From Candidatus Methylomirabilota bacterium (GTDB lineage Bacteria > Methylomirabilota > Methylomirabilia > Methylomirabilales > 2-02-FULL-66-22), in the NCBI GenBank assembly GCA_016208645.1, contig JACQXP010000432.1, forward strand, positions 1 through 6,766: DNA of 6,766 nt, in the 5' to 3' direction. Below the pieces are notes generated by a model, which worked only from the letters and a program-made list of their open reading frames with translations, ran no database searches and was not told the origin of the DNA. A program made the position numbers and the translations under genes. Within the stretch, counting starts at the first letter, position 1. Each line of letters starts with the position of its first letter. Positions 1-6,336 of the stretch are shown here, piece after piece.

Positions 1-3000
1 CCAGTTCGGTGGTCCGCTCCCGGACCCGGGCATCCAGGGTGAGGGCATGCTGCTGGATCTCTTGGTAGAGCCGGGCATTCTGAATGGCCATTGCGGCTTG
101 GGCAGCGAAAGAGGCCAGGTAGGCCAGTTCGTCGGAGCTGTACTGACGAGGGTGCGTCGTGTTGAAGGTGAGGACCCCCACGACCTCGTCCCGGATCATG
201 ATGGGAAGCCCGAGGTAGGTCACGAGGCCGAGTTCTCGATCCTGGTGAGTGTAGACGTTCCGGGGATCGTGCTGGCACTCCGGGACGTACAGCGGTTGCC
301 CGGACGCCGCCACGATGCCCGACAGGCCCGTGCCCAAGGGAAGCCGGAGCCCCTCGAGCATTGCGGATGGCCGGCCTGCCACCGCCCCCAGCCGGAGGAC
401 CTGGGCGTCCCTGTCCACGAGCAGCACTTTCGCGTGCGGGGTCCCTGCGATCTGGGCAGCCTCTCCGACGATCCGGCCGAGCATCTCCTGAAGGTCCAGT
501 CCCGCCATGACCGTGCGCGCCGCCCGCAGAAGCGCCCCCAACTCTTCCCCCCGGCGTACAGCCGCGCTGTGCAAGCGGGCATTCTCCAGGGCAATAGCCG
601 CCTGGCCGGCGAAGGATCCGAGCAGGGCGATCTCCTCGTCGGTGAAGTCATGGCGCGCCCGAGTGAAGATGGCCAGGCTACCGGTGACCCGGTCGCCATA
701 GACCAGCGGGAGGACGATGCAGGAGATCAGCCCCTCCGTCGCTGCCCACGCCTTGTTGATGAATCGCGGGTCTTGGGTCACGTCTTCACTGGTGACAGGC
801 TGCCGCGTCGCCACGGCGATGCCTATGAGACCCTCCCCGGGGCGGAACCGAAGGGTGAGGCCCCCTTCCGGCTCGCGCACGCCGGCGCTGGCGACCAGGT
901 GGAACGTGTCCTCCTCCCCCGTCCGCTCAAAAAATCGCCCAGCGGCGCCTGGAATCAACACCTGGGCGGCCGCCAGGATCTCCTGCGCCACCGCTGGCGG
1001 GTCCAGCGCCGCCGTCAAGGTTCGGCTCAGCTCGTTAAGGGTCGCGAGCTGTTGGGTTCGCTTGGCCAGTGCCTCCTCCGCCCGTTTGCGGTCGGTGATG
1101 TCCTGTTTGATCGTGACGAAGTGGCTGATCTCCCCGCGTTCGTTAAAGACTGGTGTGATGGTCTGCTCGTCGGTGTAAATGCTCCCGTCCTTGCGGCGAT
1201 TGATGACCTCCCCGTGCCAGACCTGCCCGGCCAGGATCGTCTCCCACATATGCCGATAAAATGCCTGGTCGTGCTTGCCCGACTTTAGGAGGCGCATTGT
1301 CTGGCCGAGGGCCTCCTCCGGGGTGTACCCGGTGAGTTGGGTGAAGGCGGGATTCACCCAGGTGACAAGCCCCTCCCGGTCGGTGATGACTATGGCGTTC
1401 GCGGCCGAGTTCAACGCCGTGCTTTGCAGGCGAAGCCGCTCCTCGATTTTCTTGCGCTCGATGAGTTCGCGCCGCACTGTCTCGTAGAGCCGGGCGTTCT
1501 CGATGGCCACGGCTGCCTGGGCGGTCAGGGACTCGAGGAGGTCGCGTCGAGCCTCGGTCACGGTGCCATCTGCTGGACCGATGACGTTGAGGACCCCGAG
1601 GACGCGCTCGCCCGCCAGGATGGGCACCCCGAGGTAGCAACGGAGGTTGTGCCTGACATTGAAGTCCCCCCACACCTGGCGCGGGTCTACGGTCATGTCC
1701 GGAACCCAGAGCGCGCGCCCGCGGGCGGCCACCTCGCCCGAGAAGGACTCGCCCACCTGAATCGGGGCCAACCCGGTCTCTTGCTGGAAGGCCTCCTGGA
1801 GGGGCCCGGCGGACGCCCTCCACACGAGCCGTCCATCCTCCACGAGAAATAGATTGGCCAGGCTGGCCCCCGTCAGGTCTGCGGCCGCAGTCACAATGGC
1901 CGCCAGGATCTGCTCCAGGTCAAGGGAGGCGGCGATCGCCTGGTTCGCCTTGAGGAGGGCCGTCACCTCACCGTGGCGGTGACGGAGATCGGCCTCGCGC
2001 GCCGCCAGCACGTTCAGCGTCTCTGCGAAGGCGCCCGCAACCTCACCGACCTCCCCGCCCCCCTCGACGGGGACACGGACGCCCGGCTCGCCGGCGCCGA
2101 TCCGGCGGACCGCTCCGGCCAGCCGCTGGAGGGGACGCCACGTGTTGCGGGCGATCCAAAGACCAATGGTCGCAGCCAGGAGGAAGATCAAGGACGCGGG
2201 CAGCCCGATGAGCAGGAGGAGCTGGCGCACTCGGGCAGTGACCACGGCCTCCGGGATGGCCGCCACGGCCCGCCATGGCGTCCCGGGGACGACGGCCTCG
2301 GCGCGGAGCATCCCGGGAGGGAAAGTCCAGGGGGTGCCGAACGCGGCCCTTACATTGCTGTGGAGCAGGGTCAAGCCCTGGCCATCCACGACGGCCCACG
2401 TGACCGACGGCGCATGGCCCAGATGATCCCGGAGATGATCCGGGAGATGCCCCCCGGTCACCTCCTGACTGACTGCGGCGAGACGGAGAACGGCGGTGAT
2501 CACGGCGGTGACCTGCCCCACGTCGTCCAGGATGGGATGCGCAAGGATCACATTGGGGGTCCCCGTGATCCGCCCGATCTGAAACCCGCCGACGGCCGGC
2601 CGGCCGGACCGGAGGGCTTGCTGGAACCAGTCCCGGTCCTGCACGGTGACCCGCTGTGCCGGGGGGACCACGACGGCGCTCACCACAACCGTCCCATCGG
2701 GGTTGATCAGGCCCATGTTCTCGAGGTCGGGTGAGTGCGCCAGAAGGTCGCGGAAGAGCCGGCCGGCCTCCTCTCGACCTGCCTGTGCCGACACCTGTCT
2801 GCCGTCGCCCGGCGACAGGCGGGCGGCAGACAGGTCCCCCGCCCGGACCGCGGGCAGGCGAGCGAGGGTCGCGAGCATCTCCCGCACGGCCGCCACACGA
2901 CGGGCCGCCAGGTCGGCGATGCCCTCGGCCTCCATCTTTGCCTCGTGCTGCACCCGGAGCCGCTCCTCCCGGACCTCCCTGAGAATCCAATACACGCCGA

Positions 3001-3112
3001 GTCCGGCCAGAGGAAGGAGGGTCGCCACGAGTAGCGCGATGAGCCGCGCCCGGAGGCCCCAGCCGCCTGATTTGCGATTGCCGATTGCTGATTGCCGATT
3101 GAACGATCCCAT
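1..3112 (-). CDS. Multi-sensor membrane signalling protein (dCache-HAMP-GAF-PAS-GAF-GAF), probable histidine kinase, C-terminus off the left edge
   Basis: The frame is open for 1037 codons from ATG 3112-3110 to the window edge. An in-frame TAG at 3142-3140 lies upstream, and a TTG at 3121 is an alternative start. Residues 23-44 are TM1. Residues 45-296 form an extracytoplasmic dCache-like domain (DRDWFQQAL at 159-167). Residues 297-319 are TM2 and 320-372 are HAMP. They are followed by GAF1 (about 385-545, ending AIENARLYE), PAS (about 562-675, VNPAFTQLTGYTPEE and a PAC-type DITDRKRAEE), GAF2 (about 690-848) and GAF3 (about 858-1018). A coiled coil (RVRERTTEL) begins at the edge. In the neighbouring kinase the same coiled coil leads straight into HisKA, so a kinase core is inferred here but not seen. 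The likely role is sensing a small extracellular ligand plus cytoplasmic cues. Residues 4-14 are encoded by a heptamer repeat and 93-107 by a palindrome. The gene lies 120 nt downstream of the kinase gene. The ligand cannot be predicted. Confidence 0.9.
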   Translation of the reverse strand, partial: MGSFNRQSAIGNRKSGGWGLRARLIALLVATLLPLAGLGVYWILREVREERLRVQHEAKMEAEGIADLAARRVAAVREMLATLARLPAVRAGDLSAARLSPGDGRQVSAQAGREEAGRLFRDLLAHSPDLENMGLINPDGTVVVSAVVVPPAQRVTVQDRDWFQQALRSGRPAVGGFQIGRITGTPNVILAHPILDDVGQVTAVITAVLRLAAVSQEVTGGHLPDHLRDHLGHAPSVTWAVVDGQGLTLLHSNVRAAFGTPWTFPPGMLRAEAVVPGTPWRAVAAIPEAVVTARVRQLLLLIGLPASLIFLLAATIGLWIARNTWRPLQRLAGAVRRIGAGEPGVRVPVEGGGEVGEVAGAFAETLNVLAAREADLRHRHGEVTALLKANQAIAASLDLEQILAAIVTAAADLTGASLANLFLVEDGRLVWRASAGPLQEAFQQETGLAPIQVGESFSGEVAARGRALWVPDMTVDPRQVWGDFNVRHNLRCYLGVPILAGERVLGVLNVIGPADGTVTEARRDLLESLTAQAAVAIENARLYETVRRELIERKKIEERLRLQSTALNSAANAIVITDREGLVTWVNPAFTQLTGYTPEEALGQTMRLLKSGKHDQAFYRHMWETILAGQVWHGEVINRRKDGSIYTDEQTITPVFNERGEISHFVTIKQDITDRKRAEEALAKRTQQLATLNELSRTLTAALDPPAVAQEILAAAQVLIPGAAGRFFERTGEEDTFHLVASAGVREPEGGLTLRFRPGEGLIGIAVATRQPVTSEDVTQDPRFINKAWAATEGLISCIVLPLVYGDRVTGSLAIFTRARHDFTDEEIALLGSFAGQAAIALENARLHSAAVRRGEELGALLRAARTVMAGLDLQEMLGRIVGEAAQIAGTPHAKVLLVDRDAQVLRLGAVAGRPSAMLEGLRLPLGTGLSGIVAASGQPLYVPECQHDPRNVYTHQDRELGLVTYLGLPIMIRDEVVGVLTFNTTHPRQYSSDELAYLASFAAQAAMAIQNARLYQEIQQHALTLDARVRERTTEL
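569..1102 (-). repeat. Duplicated GAF module, copy in the second sensor (GAF2)
   Basis: This is the partner of the copy at 4124-4657, encoding residues 671-848 from DITDRKRAEE to ENARLH. Unlike the kinase copy, it is followed by a further GAF domain before the coiled coil, so the two proteins differ by at least one GAF insertion or loss after the module. Confidence 0.8.
2793..2835. repeat. Perfect 12-bp palindromic element within the dCache-region coding sequence
   Basis: ACCTGTCTGCCG (2793-2804) and CGGCAGACAGGT (2824-2835) are perfect reverse complements around a 19-nt GC-rich loop. A looser outer pair (GCCTG at 2781-2785, CAGGC at 2855-2859) nests around it. In the protein it covers residues about 93-107 of the second sensor, in a Ser/Gly/Gln-rich stretch between the first extracytoplasmic helix and the dCache core. 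It resembles a REP-like or palindromic element inserted in frame. No second copy was seen in the window. Confidence 0.65.
3071..3105. repeat. Heptamer tandem repeat encoding the N-terminus of the second sensor
   Basis: The units on the plus strand are TTTGCGA, TTGCCGA, TTGCTGA, TTGCCGA and a decayed TTGAACG. Read on the minus strand they encode residues about 4-14 (FNRQSAIGNRK) directly after the start Met and before TM1. The unit matches the array at 6220-6254. Confidence 0.8.
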
Positions 3113-3157
3113 CTGCCTCAATCCCCCACCAGCTTGGGTCTATCGCAAATCGGCAAT
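3091..3157 (-). promoter_or_regulatory. Inverted repeat enclosing the start region of the second sensor
   Basis: ATTGCCGATT (3091-3100) and AATCGGCAAT (3148-3157) are perfect 10-bp reverse complements separated by 47 nt. In the transcript the loop contains the G-rich ribosome binding region (GGTGGGGG and GAGG) and the ATG at 3112. One arm is part of the heptamer array at 3071-3105 and the other is an inverted copy of the same unit. The structure may affect initiation or may only be a by-product of repeat insertion. The rest of the 120-nt gap (3113-3232) holds no gene. Confidence 0.45.
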
Positions 3158-3216
3158 GAGCTTTTGCCTCCTTGCTCCCCTTTCGTCCCCTCCCGCCTCA
3201 CCCCTCACGATCCCCC

Positions 3217-3251
3217 TTTCACGTTTCACGCCTCACGCTTCACGTTTCACG
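3217..3251. repeat. Heptamer tandem repeat spanning the kinase stop codon
   Basis: Five 7-bp units are seen on the plus strand: TTTCACG, TTTCACG, CCTCACG, CTTCACG and TTTCACG. More degenerate copies may occur in 3194-3210. The kinase TGA (minus strand, 3235-3233) is inside the third unit, and the last residues DVKREA are encoded by the array. The original kinase C-terminus was probably near the preceding LPFGGPG. Confidence 0.8.
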
Positions 3252-6205
3252 TCCCCCGGTCCGCCGAACGGCAGCACCACGGTGAACGTGCTTCCGCGGC
3301 CTTCGCCGTCGGACTCGGCCCAGATGCCTCCTCCGTGTAGCTCAACGAGCTTCTTCGTCAAGGCGAGACCCAGGCCCGTCCCCTCGTGGCGCTGGGCCTG
3401 GGTGGTTTCGAGCTGGATGAACTCCTGGAAGAGGCGCGGAAGATCCTCGGGCCGGATGCCCACGCCCGTGTCCTTCACCTCTATCACCAAAGAAGGCAGA
3501 AGGCAGCCGGCAGAAGGCAGTACGGATGCGTCTGGTGCCTGCTGCTCGCCGCCTTCTGCTTTCTGCCTTCTGCTTTCTGCCTTCTGGAACGCCCGCAGGA
3601 TGATCGTGCCGCCGTCCGGCGTGAACTTCACGGCGTTGCTCAGCAAGTTGAACAGGACCTGCTTCAAGCGGACAGGATCCGCCTGGAGGGACGGCAGATC
3701 CGGCGCGAGGTCGGCCTCAATGGTCTGGCCCTTCTTCGTGGCCAGCCCCCGGCCGATGACCAGGATGTCCTCCAGCGTCTGGGCGACCGGCAGCGGCTCG
3801 AGGCGGAGATCCAGCTTGCCAGCTTCCACCTTGCTGATGTCCAGGATGTCATTGATGAGCTGGAGCAGGTGCTTGCCGCTGTTGTGGATGTGCCCCAGGT
3901 AGCGGACCTGCTTCTCCGTAAGGGGCGCCACCCCCTGCCCCAGTAACAGCTCGGAGAAGCCGATGATCGAATTGAGCGGCGTCCGGATGTCATGGGACAT
4001 GTTCGCCAGGAATTCCGACTTGTGCTGGGAGGCAAGCATCAGGCTCAGGTTTGCCGCCTCCAATTGCCGGGTTCGCTCCTGAACGCGCTGCTCCAGCATG
4101 GCGGCATGCTGCCGGATCTGCTGGTACAGCCGGGCGTTTTCCATGGCGATGGCCGCCTGAGCAGCAAAGGAGCGGAGCAGGTCCACTTCGCCGTCGGAAA
4201 AGTCGTGGGGCACGCGGGTGTAGACGGTTAGGGCGCCGGTGACCCGCTCGCCCAACATCAGCGGGACGATGATGCAGGAGACGAGGCCCTCCGCCACTGC
4301 CCAGGCCTGATTGACGAACCGCGGATCCGTGGTGACGTCCGCGCTCGTGACGGGCTGTCGCGTGGCGGCGGCAATGGCCGTTAGCCCTCCTCCCGGGCGG
4401 ACTCGCACGGTGAGCCCCCCCTCCGGATCACGCAGGCCGACACCGGCGACCACCTGCAGCCCCTCCTCTTCCCCCACCCGCTCCCACACGCGACCGGCGG
4501 CCGCCGGAATGAGGATCCGGGCGGCGTTCAGGGCCTCCTGCGCTACCTGCTTGGGGTCCAGCAGCGTGGTCAGGGCGCGACTCAGTTCGTTGAGGGTCGC
4601 GAGCTGCCGTGTGCGGGCAACCAGGGTCTCCTCGGCCCGCTTGCGCTCGGTGATATCCCTCAAGATACCTATGGCATTCCACTTGTCTTTCAGTCGTATG
4701 GCGGAAACAGACAGCTCTACGGGAAATTCTGCTCCATCTTTTCTCACAGCCACCAGTTCGAGCGTCTTCCCAACAACAGGCCCATCCCCCGTTGCTTGAA
4801 ATTTGGGGAAACCCTTTCTGTACGCATCGTGGTAGCGCTGAGGTCCAAGAAATGTGTGCACCTCCTTCCCCATTGCCTCCTGGCTCGAATAGCCAAATAC
4901 CCCTTGCGCCGCTTGATTCCAATAGGCAACGCATCCATCGTGATCCATCAAGATAATCGCATCCTGGGCGGAGGCGGCAAGGGTCCGAAATCTCTCCTCG
5001 CTCTCCTGGAGCGCCGCCTTGATCCGCCTCCGTTCCGTGATGTCCTTAAAAGCGACGACTGCACCGATTAACTGGCCCGCCTCCCGAATCGGTGTGCTCG
5101 CGTACTCGACAGGGAAACTGGTGCCGTCCCTTCTCCAGAACACATCGTCAGTGACATGATGCACTGCGCCGTCCTTGAACGCAGCATAAATTGGACACTC
5201 CTCTCGTGGGTTGGGCGTCCCATCCGGTTTCGAGTGGTGCAGGATCTCGTGCATGGGCCGGCCCAGAAGCTCTTCGACGTCATGCCCGAGGCTTTGCGCC
5301 GCAGCCGGATTGACAAACGTCGTTCTGCCCTCCAGGTCCACTCCATAGACCCCCTCTCCCAATGACTCTAAGATCAAATTGTTCCGGCGGCCGAGCCTTT
5401 CCATCTCAGCAGCTAAGGTTTCCGACCGCTTCAGGGCCACCCGAAGGCGCTGGCCTGTCTCCCAGTCAAAAATCCTGAGCATTCTCCCAACAGCCCAGGC
5501 AGCCACGGCTGCGCAACCCGCCCTGAAGGCTTGTACGGGAATGGGTACCGCCGAAAGGAAGGAATCAACGTTCAGCCAGTTCGCTGGAAAGAAGCCAGCT
5601 CGTGGGACAACCAGCCCGCTTAAAATGCCGTAGATGAGGAAGGACACACCCGCCCACCCGAAATGGGTCTTTACCTGGAGCGGCTCCAAGGTCTCTCTTT
5701 CATCTTGGTAATAAAGGAAAAAGCCCAGGGCGGTGAAAAGGGAGCCGGCAAAACCGAGAAGATACCGCGCCCAGATACTTCCCACCTGCCAGAAGTCATG
5801 CGAGGCAAGAGCGGACGTGAGGATGACAAGGCCTATCACAGGGGAGAGCCACCACCCGAGATACCGCGTACTCCGTGTTTGCCACTGGGGGGAGCGTCGT
5901 CCATTAATTCTCAACAGTCGTCTGCCAAATTCGAACAGGAAAACGAAGGAAGCTACAAGGCAGAACCAGCGAATCAGATCCAGCGTGTCGTTCCTGCCTT
6001 TAATTATGGCCCACATATCCAGCCATTCGTTTGCCCCGTGGATCAGACCAAACCCTGCCAAAAGCCATAGGATCTCTGCCAATCTGAAGGCGCTCCCCTT
6101 CCTCGGCTGCATCAAAATAGAAATCCCCAAAGTAAAAAAGGCCAGTCCATAGGCGAAAAATACGATATCCAACTGATTCAGAAACCACTGGCGCATTAGA
6201 CCCAT
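3233..6205 (-). CDS. Membrane sensor histidine kinase, 7TM-PAS-PAS-GAF-HisKA-HATPase_c
   Basis: This complete 990-residue kinase is expected to autophosphorylate on His and pass phosphate to a response regulator. Seven hydrophobic segments lie at about 12-31, 42-62, 77-93, 117-134, 146-166, 182-201 and 219-240. PAS1 spans about 273-392 and PAS2 about 402-520, each ending in an ITERRR/ITERKR PAC motif. GAF spans about 545-690, followed by a coiled coil at 690-725. HisKA (about 728-797) has the H-box SHDIRTPLN with phospho-acceptor His738. The ATPase domain has the N-box (RLKQVLFNLLSNAVKF, 846-861), G1 (DTGVG, 912-916), an F-box region (LFQEF, 925-929) and G2 (GTGLGLAL, 942-949), so all catalytic boxes are present. 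There is no C-terminal receiver. The ATG at 6205 has GGGGG 6 nt upstream; Met4 is a weaker alternative. Residues 874-905, between N-box and G1, are a repeat-derived insertion. The stop codon lies in another repeat. The front half is much AT-richer than the back half. The signal sensed is unknown. Confidence 0.95.
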   Translation of the reverse strand: MGLMRQWFLNQLDIVFFAYGLAFFTLGISILMQPRKGSAFRLAEILWLLAGFGLIHGANEWLDMWAIIKGRNDTLDLIRWFCLVASFVFLFEFGRRLLRINGRRSPQWQTRSTRYLGWWLSPVIGLVILTSALASHDFWQVGSIWARYLLGFAGSLFTALGFFLYYQDERETLEPLQVKTHFGWAGVSFLIYGILSGLVVPRAGFFPANWLNVDSFLSAVPIPVQAFRAGCAAVAAWAVGRMLRIFDWETGQRLRVALKRSETLAAEMERLGRRNNLILESLGEGVYGVDLEGRTTFVNPAAAQSLGHDVEELLGRPMHEILHHSKPDGTPNPREECPIYAAFKDGAVHHVTDDVFWRRDGTSFPVEYASTPIREAGQLIGAVVAFKDITERRRIKAALQESEERFRTLAASAQDAIILMDHDGCVAYWNQAAQGVFGYSSQEAMGKEVHTFLGPQRYHDAYRKGFPKFQATGDGPVVGKTLELVAVRKDGAEFPVELSVSAIRLKDKWNAIGILRDITERKRAEETLVARTRQLATLNELSRALTTLLDPKQVAQEALNAARILIPAAAGRVWERVGEEEGLQVVAGVGLRDPEGGLTVRVRPGGGLTAIAAATRQPVTSADVTTDPRFVNQAWAVAEGLVSCIIVPLMLGERVTGALTVYTRVPHDFSDGEVDLLRSFAAQAAIAMENARLYQQIRQHAAMLEQRVQERTRQLEAANLSLMLASQHKSEFLANMSHDIRTPLNSIIGFSELLLGQGVAPLTEKQVRYLGHIHNSGKHLLQLINDILDISKVEAGKLDLRLEPLPVAQTLEDILVIGRGLATKKGQTIEADLAPDLPSLQADPVRLKQVLFNLLSNAVKFTPDGGTIILRAFQKAESRRQKAEGGEQQAPDASVLPSAGCLLPSLVIEVKDTGVGIRPEDLPRLFQEFIQLETTQAQRHEGTGLGLALTKKLVELHGGGIWAESDGEGRGSTFTVVLPFGGPGDVKREA
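3491..3585. repeat. Inverted pair of heptamer arrays inserted in the kinase ATPase domain
   Basis: Four AGAAGGC-type units (3491-3518; third unit AGCCGGC) face five GCCTTCT/GCTTTCT units (3551-3585) across a 32-nt spacer. The left arm is complementary to 24 of 28 positions of 3551-3578, so the transcript could form a long hairpin. In the protein the arms encode residues about 874-885 (QKAESRRQKAEG) and 896-905. They sit in the turn between the beta-strand TIILRA and the strand LVIEVKDTG. Most HATPase domains have a short turn here, so this is an in-frame insertion in a surface loop. Catalytic boxes on both sides are intact. Confidence 0.85.
4124..4657 (-). repeat. Duplicated GAF module, copy in the sensor kinase
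   Basis: Kinase residues 517-694 (DITERKRAEE to ENARLY) align without gaps to residues 671-848 of the second sensor. I count about 119 identities in 178 positions by hand. Shared blocks include RQPVTS and LATLNELSR. The DNA also remains clearly similar. Such a long ungapped match, including both linkers, points to duplication or exchange of a module rather than ordinary family resemblance. Confidence 0.8.
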
Positions 6206-6208
6206 CTC

Positions 6209-6216
6209 TCACCCCC
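6209..6216 (-). promoter_or_regulatory. Ribosome binding site of the sensor kinase
   Basis: On the minus strand GGGGGTGA precedes the ATG at 6205, with 6 nt between the G run and the start codon. It is one mismatch from the full anti-SD complement GGAGGTGA. This favours the first Met over Met4, which would sit 15 nt from the G run. Confidence 0.6.
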
Positions 6217-6219
6217 TAG

Positions 6220-6254
6220 TTTGCGATTTGCGATTGCAGATTGTGGATTGAAAG
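6220..6254. repeat. Degenerate heptamer tandem repeat upstream of the kinase gene
   Basis: Five consecutive 7-bp units are seen on the plus strand: TTTGCGA, TTTGCGA, TTGCAGA, TTGTGGA and TTGAAAG. They lie just upstream of the kinase ribosome binding site in the 131-nt gap after the receiver gene. The unit belongs to the same family as the array at 3071-3105, at the start of the next gene. The rest of the gap (6255-6336) shows no gene, terminator or clear promoter. Confidence 0.75.
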
Positions 6255-6336
6255 CCATCATCTCGGTTCGGAGTCTAGATGACGCGCCAGTCCCGATCAA
6301 TCGAGAATCACCAATTCGAACCTCACAAGACAATCC

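Noticed and set aside
47..1288. 413-codon open frame on the plus strand
   Set aside because: It lies antisense to the GAF and PAS domains of the second sensor and shows no recognisable motif. Long antisense frames are expected in GC-rich genes.
1143..1823. 226-codon minus-strand frame over GAF1 and PAS
   Set aside because: It is another off-frame shadow. The real frame here encodes clear GAF and PAS sequence.
2043..2990. 315-codon minus-strand frame over the dCache region
   Set aside because: It is a shifted frame of the real sensor gene and gives a Gly/Arg/Pro-rich product. The true frame reads continuously through dCache, TM2 and HAMP.
1..3112. Possible frameshift or pseudogene, since no complete frame covers the region
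   Set aside because: Frame checks at several points (2761, 2521, 2158, 1321, 661) all agree with the ATG at 3112, and the hand translation gives exactly 1037 codons without a stop.
3491..3585. CRISPR-like array
   Set aside because: The units are only 7 bp and contiguous, without unique spacers of regular size.
2646..3902. 418-codon open frame on the plus strand
   Set aside because: It crosses the start of one sensor and the end of the kinase on the opposite strand, and runs through three repeat arrays. Its product is Arg/Ser/Pro-rich without domains.
4124..4657. Phytochrome-type chromophore-binding GAF
   Set aside because: The GAF has a Cys in SCI but lacks recognisable phytochrome or cyanobacteriochrome signatures, so no chromophore is claimed.
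6206..6336. Intrinsic terminator or promoter between receiver and kinase genes
   Set aside because: There is no GC-rich stem followed by a T run, and no convincing -35/-10 pair was found on the minus strand.
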